A DNA stretch of 64,000 nucleotides from Aspidiotus rigidus (Eukaryota > Arthropoda > Insecta > Hemiptera > Diaspididae). The stretch lies in NCBI GenBank assembly GCA_035079385.1, contig JAVHKY010000054.1:3945501-4009500 (forward strand), written 5' to 3'. Under the pieces are notes generated by a model that saw nothing but the letters and a program-made list of their open reading frames with translations, was not told where the DNA came from and made no database searches. The position numbers and the translations under genes are program-made. How positions within the stretch are numbered: the first letter of the stretch is position 1; each line of letters opens with the position of its first letter. Shown piece after piece: positions 42,459-54,249 of the stretch.

Positions 42459-45400
42459 TTACTGGATAGGTACAACTGTTTCTGAAACTGATCGATCATT
42501 TGAATTCTGAAGGGTACAACATATCAACGATGGCACCGCTTGAGATACCAATGTGTCAGTCAATTGAACAGCTTGGTCTACCCCTTGCAGCAGCTGATTT
42601 GGTAAATCTTCGATATTACTCTCGTAGTCCTCTTCGTTCGGAGTATCGCACGAGTCCGCAATTTTTTGTACATAAGAAGAATCCACTCTTAGATTCGAGG
42701 AAATTGCTTCCTGGTACAAATCTAACAACTCTGTGAAACAAGAAGGATCACAGGGGAGCGAAGTCGGTGGAGGGATTGTTGTATTAGTAGGGGGCGGTGA
42801 CGTTGTTGGTGGTCCATCAGTTGTTGGCGGTCCATCAGTTGTGGGTGGTGCATTAGTTGTTGGTGGATCTGTTGTCGAATTGGGAGGCTGGTTACAAGAT
42901 ACATTACACTGGAGAATATTTCGCAGGCTATTAGTTATCAGTGTACCAACGGGACCCGTTATATTTTGTAAACCTAGATCTCCAGTTAAATTCCCCAGCT
43001 TATTGTTGGTTAAACTTTTTAATTCCCTAAATAAACCTTCAAGAAGGCCTTTTAGTAACTCTTTGAGCGGATCAAAAATTGATGAAATTGGACCTTTTGA
43101 ATTGTCTGTAGGACTTTCAATACTATTCAGCAACTCCCGCACTTTCTCTAGAACACTATTTACTGTATCATTAACCGGTTTCAAAATTTGAGTCAACAAT
43201 CCATCAGTGAGTAATGAAGATGGTGATAAACCTGGTACTGATGGTACTCCTGGTGTTGATGGTATAATCTGCCTCTTTCTTACTCCAGGTGTTGGCGGCA
43301 CACCTGGCACTTCAGGTGACCCAGATGAGGAGTTCTGCTGTGCATCTGGGGGTGATGCATCTGGTACTGACGAGGAATTCTGCGGTGCGTCTGGGGGTGA
43401 TGCATCTGGCGCTGACGGTACTCCTGGTACTGGTGGTACACTAGGTATTGGTGGCACACCTGGCACTGACGGTACACCCGGTATTGGTGGCACACCTGGC
43501 ACTGACGGTACACCCGGTATTGGTGGTACACCTGGTATTGGCGGCACACCTGGCACTCCAGGTAACCCTGATGGGGGATTTTGCATCGCGTTTTTCATTT
43601 GATCTGTTAAATTCTGCATGAAAGTGTTAGGGAACTGGGGATCCAGCAACGTATTATTCTTCAGATCATTCATTCTAGTTTTCAACAAATTATTAAAAAG
43701 ATCTGTGATAGATTTTTCCAAATTTTTAATTAAATTATCTAATAGCCCACCCTCAGAAAGTATACTTTTTAATGCATCGTCCAGATTATTTCCAAGCTTT
43801 CCTAGAATATTATCTAAGGCGTTATCAAGCAAGTTCTCAAGATTGGTAAAAGTGGCGTTGAGTGACTGAGTCTCGTTCAATAATTTTCCAAGGTCACAAA
43901 TTGTATCGTTGAGTACTTTCGTGAGCTGATTCTCCAAATTTTTGGTCAGGTTTCCAGTAACAGAATTGTTACCTAGTGTATTATTCAAGAGTTGAACAAG
44001 CGTGCTATTGAGATCTTTGACAACTGTATCGTTTAATATTTTAGTAATTCCATCAATCAATTCTGGAAGCAGCGGATCAAAAAGGTTTTGTAATAAATTA
44101 CGAATGGAGCCAGCAAGATTTGTAATTAATCCTTCCAAGACATTTAACGGGCCTTGTGGCGCAATACCAGCGGGAAGTAAATTTTGAACACCTTTCAACG
44201 TGTCATTGAGAGGCGATAGTAACTCATTAATGAGAGGATCAACGACATTATTCAAAGTCTTTGGAATATCTGTTAGTAGCTTTTTCAAGTTTTCAGTGAG
44301 ACCTTTAAGCAGCGAGCTCAATAGAGAGTTGATAAGTGTATCAAGTATTCCGTTAGTAAACGTCAGAAGTTTGAGAAGTACATCATTCAACGTTTTTAAA
44401 AGAGATTGAACCAAATCAAAGATTAAGGTCACGACATTGCAAGTTCCAGTGCCGGTGTCACCGTTGTTTCCGGGACTTGTATTATTTCCAGGACTTGTAT
44501 TATTTCCGGGACTTGTATTATTTCCAGGACTTGTATCATTTCCGGGACTTGTATCATTTCCGGGGCTTGTGGAGTTACCAGGGTCAGTGGTATTATTTGG
44601 GTTAGTGGTGTTTCCAGGATTTTTGATGTCTCCAGGGTCAGTGGAGTTTCCAGGATTTGTACCATTATCACATGGTGTTACTTGTACAACCCAAGAGTTG
44701 GAGGCGGGATCCAAAACCAAAAAGTACCTATTTCCGGTACAATTTGTCGAATTAGAGCAAGGCGGAGAATCCGTTTCATTGCACGGATCGCACGGGTAAT
44801 AAAATGGATACGGTGATTGGGAGTATGGTAATGGGGCAGGGTAGTAGAAATATGGATCGCACAGACCGATAATAATCAAACTTTGCAGTGGAAAAAGGAA
44901 ACAAATATTCTGAATTATCTGAAATTCATAAATAAGAGACAACTGTATTAGGCTTTTAAATAAAAATATTTGTTATCCGTTAAAAAGCAGTACTTGAAAG
45001 CAGGATGAATAATAGCGAATGATTGTCATCCATGGAAATTGACGTTTTGATGGAAAAATTACAGGAAGGAACTCATAACTTTATGGGTAATTGTAGATTT
45101 CAGATAAATTTTCGGATTCAAGCTCGAGTAAAAATGACTCGATTTTTTGAATGAAGACGATTCTCGAAAGATTTGTCGGCGTATGGTTCAAACAGATACT
45201 TATGGCAGAAGAAAGCTAGGACTTTTCAAAAAATTTCAATTTGTTTTTTACACGAGGATGAAAAAAATTACGGGAATGGGGTTTATATGAGAACATGAAA
45301 GAACTAGGAAATTTATGACTGGGTACTTTTTAAAACTTGTGGTACCCGTTTCATATTAAGATATAATATACCAAGGAATGCCGAGGGGATTAAAAATTTG

Positions 45401-45573
45401 AAAAGTTTTCAAAAATGAGTTGCAGATGTAAACAAATTCAAAAGAAATAATTCCGCGAGGAACTTGATAGAAATTTTCGATTTTGTGACCCATGTGAGAA
45501 GAAAATTTTAACATCCACAATGTAAATCTATAAGGTTAATATAATTTCAACTTACCCTTCTATGCGCCGACAT
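42459..45573 (-). CDS. Secreted Asn/Pro-rich, helical, glycosylation-rich protein of unknown function
   Basis: Two exons: 45556-45573 (MSAHRR, donor GTAAGT) and 42459-44918 (acceptor GAATTTCAG); 825 aa. The join gives a good signal peptide: MSAHRR, then about twenty hydrophobic residues ending in ..LIIIGLC. Next come a Tyr/Pro-rich, Cys-containing head (CDPYFYYPAP, PCDPCNE), an Asn-rich tract of PGNxTS repeats, about 250 residues of Leu/Asn amphipathic helix repeats (LLNDTV, LNNTLGN, LLDNAL), a PGVPxxPGV tract, a KR-containing link (GVRKRQ), more helix, a PPTTDGPPTT mucin-like tract and a Cys-containing tail (CDPSCFTEL). N-x-S/T sites are very frequent. I know no named family with this layout; it may be a salivary, cuticular, silk or gut-lining protein. 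A weaker alternative first exon at 46761-46771 gives only MAPA. Confidence 0.75.
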
Positions 45574-46272
45574 TTTAAAACGTCTTATTAACTACTGTTT
45601 CACATCATACATGACATTAACTGAACTATTTTAATCAAACCTTAGTAATTTATGCCTGCTACACTATCGACGCACAAAGAATGAGACGTACATTATATCA
45701 TTTTTGAAGAAATGATTGGACACATTTTTGATACAGTATCTATAGAAATGCGCAATTAAAATTTGTACAAACGGAAACACAAATACTTTTACATTCATGC
45801 CCTATTTTTATCAATTTTGTATGAAAATATTCACGTTTAATGGCGACAATCAATAACCAAAAGATATCTCAATGAAAATCATAGAAAATCAAAAACGGTA
45901 ATAGAAAATTCTGGAGCACAACTGGTCTCCTGGTCTACTTGCAATAGTACGAGAAGTAAAGATATTTTTTTTTGCATTTGGCTATTCTTTTATGAAATAT
46001 TTTTGTTAAGCAGGGCAATTTCACAATCCTAGGTAGGTACCATAAAAGTTCAGTAACACACATTAACTTGCAAACACAAAACTCATTCCACATTTGAACA
46101 AAGGATTTCAAGTTTCAGCTACATGCGAAGATTTTCCTAGAAAAGTTGAAATTAGGTAAGTGAGTTATGAGAAAAAATAGCGACTTAGGGCTCACGAGGA
46201 TTGATGTGTAGGTTCCATCATTTGTAATGAAAATTGAGAGAAAGAAAAGGAGGCAAAGAAGCGTACAATGAT
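45574..46272. other. Upstream region of the secreted protein gene
   Basis: No gene found. Presumably holds its promoter. Nothing distinctive seen. Confidence 0.4.
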
Positions 46273-46400
46273 GTTGAATTGACGCATCTGCAAAACCGCA
46301 ATGAGAATGATAACTAATAAGGCTTAATTTGGTATTGCATACTGAGACTAAAGAAAGTCTCATTCCACCGATCATTGTTTTGCAGATACGTCGATTCAAC
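46273..46400. mobile_element. MITE family copy 2 (GTTGAATTGACG ends)
   Basis: 128 bp with inverted ends GTTGAATTGACGCATCTGCA and TGCAGATACGTCGATTCAAC. The ends match the element at 17372-17492. Internal A/T-rich sequence, no coding capacity. Confidence 0.72.
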
Positions 46401-48929
46401 TTTACGGCAAATCTTCCCCGAGGAAGCTATATAACGATTGAAAATTTGGGGAATCATAGAAAAACGGTTAATTACACCAAGTAACTTGTGAAAATCAAGA
46501 GAAAATAATAGAGGTACTTTCACCTACGTATATACTTTTCATTAGAAATGATCCTCTTATCATACAATTATTAATTATAAATTTCCACTACCTATTCTGA
46601 TGTGATTACCCGTTCATCTTCATCAATTTCGAATAATAGATTCACAACTTAATATCGAAATTCAAACATATTTCCAATAATACGATCTGATCGTTACATT
46701 AGCAGCTAGAGATGAAAAGCTATAATCAGAGTGAGGAGAATGCGAGGAGGAAAAACTTACGCAGGAGCCATAGTTATTCTACGAGTAGGTAAATGTAAGT
46801 AGATTGCGCAATGACCGAGAGATCACCTGCTTGCATTGTGATCATCATCATTCGGCTGCGGTACATCCCAACAGCAAAGAAACGAGAAATAGGCATACAA
46901 GTTTGCATGGAATTTCATATTGTCTCTCATTTAACCGAAGAACTTAATTTTGGAGAATCTTACTGTTGAGATTGATGAACATCAATGATATCCAAAACTA
47001 GACTTTGGCGGAAGGGTATAGCAATGATAAGATTGGAAAAGAATTTCATTTTTATCTAGCAAGACACATCGAGTGATTATAAAAAGCAATAAAATGAGAA
47101 CGCGGATACCCCAACATTGAAGAAAAAATGCAAAATCACCTTACCTGATGCTCATTCCACGCTCAGATCATCAGTTTCATGCCTGACGCGAGTTCTTTCA
47201 GTTCTTTGAGTGAAACTTGAATATTTTATTCGATTGGAATTTGATATGAATACCTAGTAGAATTCGACAATACGCGAGTATAGTCGGGCGCAAGAATAAA
47301 ACAATAGGAAGATATATATAGGTACAAAAAACAATGCAAGAAAATGAATTCTACGCGAGGTAAACATATTCATCAGCAACGCGAACACGATTACTTATCG
47401 ATATAATGTTTGCACATTCACAGCAAAAAAATATGAAAAGCACGCACACAGATAAATATAGGTAATGGCGTAATGCAATTGTTTGAAATACCGCACCAAC
47501 GTAAAAGATAATGAATTATAACTCTTAATCAATCCCGGAATAATTGCATTATTTTACAGATGACTGAGATGAGAATATTCTAAAGTACAGTGTTATTCAT
47601 CGTCAACTACTGTTCACGCTAAATCCATCCTTCATAATAATTATCTCAGTGTGAGTCAAGTCCTTTGTAACTTTGTCAAGACGTCATCGCACAATGAAAT
47701 TTTAGCTATACAGGTCGTCCTTGATCGAATCTATCACACTCCACCAATCAGAGTACGGTATGAATTGACTCATCGACAAAACGGCCTTTACGAGAATGAG
47801 GCTCAAGACACCGTTCACTACAGACTCAATGTAATCTCTTCCCCTTGATCTTTGCTTGCATTATGCATTCCTGTGGTTATATGAACTGTTATCTATTAGG
47901 GCTTAATAGGGCTGTTCCCTTACATAATGCATTCTCATTTGCCTGATTCTCATTGTAATGGTAGGTACTTGCTTTACATTGCTCTCACGGCTAAGATATG
48001 CTATTATTGCTTATTTTATACCTCTGCGGTAAGACTAATAATTGTAAAACATAAGGCAAAGTACCATTTTGATAAGAATCAGGCAAAAGAGTATGCAATA
48101 CAATGTAGCCTAGCATCGACTCTGGTAGAAAAATGACCGACAAGAAAATTATCCTTCAAATAAATGAACGGGAGGTAGATTACCGACTAAATATTTGTCC
48201 GGTAGTGAAAATGACCGAAAATATTTTGACCAACTGATAAACAACTAAATAAATTTTGGTTATGATTGGAATCGATCACAACGTTCTTTTGCCCATAAAT
48301 TATGAAAAATCACCGACATTTTTTAGATCGAAAGATCGACGGGTCGTAGTCTTTGATGAAATACCTAACCGCTTATGTTTCTTGCTAGGTCAACTGCTTC
48401 ACTTGAAAATTGGATTAAAGTTTCATCTACCTCAGTAACAAGGGCCTACACGCTTGATTATAGCTCTGCCTAAGTTCACAGTTCCATAATTTATCGACTT
48501 CCATGTGTATATGTATTATGTACCAGATACCAATCGACTATTTCTAAATCAACTTTTTCTTGTCTATACATAAGCATCCTGAGGATTCCAAGCGACATTT
48601 CTATACAGCATACATGAAAACTGTAGCCGCCGTAGTTATTTTTCTATTAGTCGTTTAGGTATTGTTTTGGTGCAACGACCATTGATGGGACACTGCCACC
48701 TATAAGGCGATATTGCGAACCGATGCAAACATTCACTGGTGGCTTGTGTTATCAGGTGCATTAACACAACATTACAATTTGAAGTTTTCTTTTTCAAATA
48801 ACTTCTTAAAAGGAATTTCTAAGAAAAAATCATAAGAATGAAAGTGGTAGAGATTAAAATTTTCTTTAATTTGAGACCACTCTCAAATATCTTCTTTGTT
48901 GAAAATATTTTCTGATTGAATGCATTGGA
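46401..48929. other. Intergenic, no gene seen
   Basis: AT-rich spacer upstream of the secreted protein gene. Short frames only, without recognisable motifs, RNA genes or repeats. Confidence 0.4.
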
Positions 48930-49029
48930 CGGAGCCCCCAGTGAGCGTTCGCGACATTGCCTTATAAGCCATCGACAGGAGCCAAAACAAAAAATGATGG
49001 GAAACCATTGAACGCACATCAAACATTAA

Positions 49030-50200
49030 TGGGACGTTGAATACTGATGAGGTACCGAACACCGTTAGGACAACAAACAATGATGGGAGAACGCCACACA
49101 AGCCACTGACAGGGGATACAACAGAGCTACCCAGAACACAACCAACAGAGCCAAAAGGAACACCAATCGTGAAAACAAAATCAACAATGCCCACTACATT
49201 GATACCTTTATCAGGAGAAAATATTGAGTTTCATGACATACGACGCGGAGAGCTGACAAAACATATTTCATGCAAAAATAAATTGATGACATGGGTATGG
49301 AATGATTGTTCTTTGTATCGCCTCCCTAATGATTCGGAAAGTCTAGGTTCAAAGGTATGCTACATGCGTTTTTAAATGGAAGCAAAACACTTTTCAGTTT
49401 TCAACGACATCGACGTTTTAGAGCACGGAAACGGGGTTGAGGAAGATGCCAGATGGAGATCCTGTCATTTACATAGACTTTGATGCAATACCAGGAACCA
49501 AAACCGCAAAACAGTTTGTAGCAGACGTTTAGTACAAACTAACAAACGTTCCGAGTTTCATGGAATTCAACGAATTCGGCGCAATTTCAATTTTGGCCGA
49601 GGCCTATTGATTAATAATTCGGTGTACTTGAAGGCTTCCATACCTGAATATTTCACGCTTTAAAGGAAAAAATCTTTCATCGTCTTATTGTTTTCTGCTA
49701 TCTTGCGCTTTATTACAGGAACCGCTTATTGTGCAACATTCATGAAATCTTTCAATTTCCTGGGTTTTCAAACCCAGACACATTGGTGCCGGATTCAGTA
49801 TTTGATTTTGCAACCTTTTTTCTGGAAAATCTATATCCACCATACCATTTTTTCATTTTTTTCCAAATATTGACATGCTACTCTTTCTCCTTCTTAGTAA
49901 CATTTTTCTAGCAAGTATTGCTCAACATCCTCTAATGTGAACCCAGTTATAGATGAGAACTCAGCAGCTGTCAGATCTCGATGACAAGATCCTCCATTCC
50001 CCAATATGTATTCATTTTGGAATAATCCACCACAAGGACCAGTCTTAATTTGCCTGCCTTGTTATATGCCCTGGTTGATTATAAAAACCTGTAAGGAAAG
50101 TGCGGATATCTTCCTTCATTGCTTCTTGGTTTTTATTTTCTTTATAATCTGTAATCATAGATGTATCATACTCGTAAGTGCGCTTTTTAAAAGTTCATCA
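49030..50200 (+). pseudogene. Possible eroded protein-coding sequence, unidentified
   Basis: An open frame at 49037-49375 has a Thr/Pro-rich stretch followed by ENIEFHDIRRGELTKHISC and KNKLMTWVWNDC. It ends near a possible donor (AAG|GTATGC) and is followed by TTTTCAG. The same general direction then holds frames such as MPDGDPVIYIDFDAIPGTK and NVPSFMEFNEFGAISILAEA, each ended by a stop. Codon use and peptide character look protein-like, but no frame can be joined without crossing stops. It is probably a decayed gene or element of unknown origin. I do not recognise the family. Confidence 0.3.
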
Positions 50201-50536
50201 ATTACATCGTAATTGCAGAGTAAGTATGCTCTTGCGCTTTTGAAATTTTTCCGATACGTAGTGAGTGGGGTGAATAACTGTCCTCGAAAAAAATTGCGTA
50301 AAGGTTACATGAGTGTTGCACAAACAGGTCATATAATACAGCGCAAAATGGCAGAAAAAAATAAGACGATCAACTGTCAAGATTTAAAGTAAACAAATGA
50401 GCCAAAGTTGTTGAAATTAATGAGTAAAAGATCCCCAATTGCCCTGATCTGCGCACGTAATTCATTTTCAAACAAAATGCCAATCAGCAAATGAAAGTTT
50501 ATAGAAAATTGTACATAATTTTGACAATTTTTTTTT

Positions 50537-52546
50537 TCATGACTTTTTCTTAAGAGATTTAGTGGGATCGAGAAAGGGCATACTATTCAACATATCTTCA
50601 ATATTAATGTCACACGCGCTTGACAACTCAATGTTATTGTTCTGTAATATTGGATGAGGATTGGGTACAGGTTCGTCTTCAATCTCCTTACGGACAGGTA
50701 AATCACATTTTTCCTCTATTTCTTGATTTAGGGCTGATGTTGATGGTAATGCTTCATCCATATTTTCTTCTGGTAACTCTTCCATCTCTTCTTCATCAAC
50801 ATTAGTATCATCACTATACACAGAATCATTTGATGCATAATCCATTTCAGTAGTTTCCAACTCTTCTTTCGATCCTGCTCGAGAAAAAATTTAAAAAGTA
50901 AAGAAAATAATATGTAATATATGAACAGTTAAGAGAGCTCTCGTACCTGAGCTTGAAGGCTTACTTCGGCCTGTTAATTCTGCTATTTTTTCTTTTTTGG
51001 GATTCAGTACACGCAGAAATTTTGTAAAAAGTTCTTCCTCATATTCAACTTTCAAATCTTTCGTTTCGTTTAACAATACAACAGAGACATCGTAACCTGA
51101 AGAAAGAAAACGAAATCATTTCGTTAGATGTTATACAAACAACAAAGGAATAAAAAAATAACTGGAGTAATATTGAGAAATTTTGTAGGGACACAAAGGG
51201 TTCATTCTTGACAGATTTCGTTTCGCGGTTTACAATTGAAAAAAAAAAAAATATATATATTATTAGCGTACAACGAAATAGCAGCAAATTAGAACAGAAA
51301 TAAAGTACATATTTTTCTTGAACCATTACCAGTTTCAACTGGCGAGAACGTAAAAATATAATTTCTGTCTTGATTATTCCCACAACCCTAATAATATTTT
51401 GGATAAGAAAAAGCACTAGGTGGACAAAATCTAGATGTACACAAGGTGAATTCCCACAACATCGAAAGTGTACCAAAATTCATAAAATTGATAATCAATC
51501 ATGTCTGACGTCTGCAGTATAATACATGGTGACAAAAATGAATCGCTTTCGAGTTTCCAAATTCTAGTAAACTGCTGACTTTTTAAAATCGCTGCTTTTT
51601 CTTTATCTAAATCTTCGTTTTTGTTGGTGAGATCTTCAATTTGTTTCATCGCTCCATCGAACACATTGAATACTGTATTTAAGAAATCCACCTGTAAGAA
51701 TGAAATAATTAAAATATTTTCTCAAAATTAAATCATGACTTTTAGAAAGCGTAGAACTTCTCAAATGGGCAAACATCAAATGCAAACTACTGGTCTGTTT
51801 CTGAATCCCAGGTTCATGTTGTAAGTCATCATCATTAAAGTTTTAGTCATTTTACTTACTTTTTCTAATTCAATTTCAGCCAATTTGACTTTCATAGATT
51901 TTTTTCCTTTGAATTTCTTCTTAATGATAAACGATTTCTCTCGTATTTGATAGGCAAATTCCTCGACATTTCGTTTGGGATTGAGAGATTCCTTACATTC
52001 TCTTATGTATTCGTTTGATGAGTGCCCACGTTGTTCACCTTGAATTGCAGCTTCTTCTTCGGAGATCTGAAAGAGACCAATACGCGATGTCAATTTTTTA
52101 CCTTACCAAGTATTAATAATACATATTCAATTACCTCATTCAAGTTAAGAACTAATAGATAAGACTCGACGTTGAAAATAATAGCGGACACATAATGTAA
52201 TTAGACACTTAATGAGGCGGAAGATGAAAGAAAATTCGACAAGTGTCTAAAAAATTATAATAAAATGAAAGCAGTTCATCAAAATATCCGACAAGTTTGT
52301 GACAGAAGAGTTCAACTACAGTGAGGAAACTGAAGGATAAGGAAAGATACAGAAAAAGAAGAGTATGTGTAGGAACTCGTGATACTATTATAATTCAGAA
52401 CTTACTTTCCCACGATAAGCTGCGCCTTCGCGATCATGGACAAGTATTACGATATTACAACTGCTATCGTACCATTCTGTCTTTAGACGATATACTATAT
52501 CTGGATTTGTGTCGTCTTTCAAAGCAACAAAAAACACCTCCGACAT
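50537..52546 (-). CDS. XRCC4: XRCC4, non-homologous end-joining scaffold
   Basis: Nuclear scaffold that binds DNA ligase IV and XLF during double-strand-break repair. Exons on the - strand: 52406-52546, 51860-52066, 51580-51691, 50947-51096, 50537-50874; 315 aa (human protein 336). Residues 1-116 form the head: MSEVFFVAL, then NIVILVHDREGAAYRGK|ISEEEAA, matching the human [21 protein letters not shown] region, and later FIIKKKF and IELEKV. Residues 117-200 are the dimerising coiled coil, with the ligase IV-binding end LFTKFLRVLNPKKEKIAEL matching human LYKRFILVLNEKKTKIRSL. The distance from the start of the coil to this motif is exactly as in human with the exons chosen. The tail is acidic, then Lys-rich. 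The donor of exon 3 is an uncommon A|GTCAGC; all others are standard. Its ATG lies about 40 bp from the first exon of TRMT10C. Confidence 0.88.
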
Positions 52547-52585
52547 TATAAAGTACTCTCTTTTCCAAGAAATTTTACTAAGGAA
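52547..52585. promoter_or_regulatory. Probable shared bidirectional promoter of XRCC4 and TRMT10C
   Basis: The XRCC4 start codon (52546, - strand) and the apparent non-coding first exon of TRMT10C (ending at 52616, + strand) face away from each other with only some tens of bases between. Both 5' UTRs must overlap this stretch or start within it. No TATA box is obvious. Confidence 0.5.
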
Positions 52586-52806
52586 ATGAGCACGCTACTT
52601 TCGTTAATGCACATGGGTAAGCGGTTTCTGTTTTCTGACACAATTCTTATCAGTTTTAACCCGTGATAACAGAGCGGTTGAATGTTGACAAATTCACCGA
52701 CGACGTTCGTAAGCGTTCGTAATACTAGTATGATTTATTTTAATTTTTAAAATCAATTTCAGAAAATTTCTCCGATTTGATGAGCAAGGATGTAACCAAC
52801 GTCTAG
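52586..52806 (+). other. Possible spliced upstream ORF (24 codons) of TRMT10C
   Basis: ATG at 52586 opens MSTLLSLMHM, then a good donor (ATGG|GTAAGC, exon end 52616) and acceptor (TTTCAG, next exon from 52763). Joined, it stops at TAG 52804-52806, upstream of the main ATG at 52870. If this exon is real it would be an upstream ORF in the TRMT10C leader. Confidence 0.3.
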
Positions 52807-52869
52807 CTCAATACATGATCTCGTTAATGGTATTAAGTAAGGCAAATTATCTCGTACGTAAGTCAAAAT

Positions 52870-54249
52870 ATGTTTCCTATTATCAGTCGCTTCACTCTAA
52901 TACTTGAGAGTACTCCATACAATATTTTCCGCCGAACTGTTTACGCTTGTCCTAAACATCATTCATGGAACGTTCGAAAAGCATCAGAGTCTCTTTCACC
53001 ATATCCTGGTACGAGTTGTGGTAATCAAGCTAAGCAACTAAAAGCTGATGTTGATGAATTTGATAACGAAAGGTTGGACTTTGATTTCATTGGGGAAGAT
53101 CCTTCGAAGTTGAAACGCTTAAAAGTAATTCAGTTACAACTCGATCTATGGCGTCAACGGGGTATCACTTTGCCGAAGAAATTAGACGAGAAACACTGGC
53201 TAAAACTGTTGAGCATAGACTCCGATGATTATAAGTTAAAATACCTGAACTATATTCTGAAACTTGAAACCATAAAGATACACACGAAGCGTCTTCGTGC
53301 AGAAATGTCCGAAAGACATAAAGAGTTTAAATCTGACAAGCGACCAGATATGAAAATTACAACAAGCGGTCCGGTCGCATATGCATTGTCTTTTAATACG
53401 TTGTTTCATCGGATATATGATCATACTATTGAAAGGTTTTACAATTATAGAGTATTGAAAGCCGCATCTTTTGGACCTCATTTAGTTGTAGATTGCGGTC
53501 TTCGATCAAGTCCGACTTTTTTAGCCCAACAAATAATAGCTTTATTCAATCACAATAGGTATAGCGATTCCCCGTACAATATTATTTATTGTAATTTTTG
53601 CGATAAAAGCGAACTGATGAGAAATTTACGGTATCGGTGGAAACTTGTTGACGATCCGTGTCTTCCGTTTCATTATACGAGTGAGAGTTATACCGAATTA
53701 TTCCCTAAGGAGAAAATAGTTTATATAACTCCTTCATCGCGGAATATTCTCGAACATTATAATCACGATGATATTTACGTAATCCGTGAGTATTTTCTAT
53801 CATGCCTTTTGTGGGAAACTTGCATTTTTCTTATTTGATTGTTTAATTTTTTAGCGGCCGTTTCGAACCACCAAGCATATCTTGAAGCCACATCAAAAGT
53901 TAAAAAAGAAAATTTACGTTCGGTGAGATTTCCTACCAAAAACATACAAATAACAGACCGTCACCTATTCACTCCGATGAGGGTAGGTTTCTTCAAATGG
54001 AATAAAAATCCTGAAAATATGCATTCGTAACGGTCATCATTTTTTTTTTCTTGTTCTTATCCAAATTTTGAAATGTTTAAGGTTGTGAAAGTGCTTGATG
54101 ATTTTCGAACAAGCCGTAATTGGAATAAAGCGTTGAAGCATTTGTATAATGTTACTGGTAATGTAGATGACGATTCACGAGAAAATTACTTTTGCGACCG
54201 AAATATTCAATCTAACATCTACGATCGGCTACTGAGCGACAGAAAATAA
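52870..54249 (+). CDS. TRMT10C: TRMT10C / MRPP1, mitochondrial tRNA methyltransferase and RNase P subunit
   Basis: Methylates position 9 of mitochondrial tRNAs and, with an SDR5C1-type partner, supports the protein-only mitochondrial RNase P. Exons 52870-53785, 53855-53982, 54082-54249; 403 aa, the same length as the human protein. The N-terminus (MFPIISRFTLILES...RRTVYACPKHH) is basic and hydrophobic like a mitochondrial transit peptide. A Lys-rich helical part follows. The SPOUT methyltransferase domain starts at about residue 200 with PHLVVDCGL and has YNIIYCNF, ELFPKEKIVYITPSS (human DLFPKDSIIYLTADS) and HDDIYVI. The end matches the human helical tail (VVKVLDDFRTSRNWNKAL). The stop codon overlaps an AATAAA (54245-54250). 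It probably shares its promoter with XRCC4. Start chosen as the first ATG of the open frame. Confidence 0.9.

Noticed and set aside
43207..43602. Long + strand frame with collagen-like Gly-x-x repeats
   Set aside because: It is the antisense reading of the PGVPxxPGV tract of the secreted protein on the - strand, which has the signal peptide and the much longer frame.
44437..44799. + strand frame with PGLVLF repeats
   Set aside because: Antisense of the PGNxTS repeats in the same secreted protein gene.
46761..46771. Alternative first exon MAPA for the secreted protein gene, with a perfect donor
   Set aside because: It fits only a weak acceptor and leaves a signal peptide that is too short. 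The MSAHRR exon at 45556-45573 fits a better acceptor and gives a normal signal peptide.
52763..52869. Frame reading KFLRFDEQGCNQRLAQYMISL upstream of TRMT10C
   Set aside because: It has no in-frame start reaching across the upstream exon and ends in a stop; a coincidental frame in the leader is more likely.
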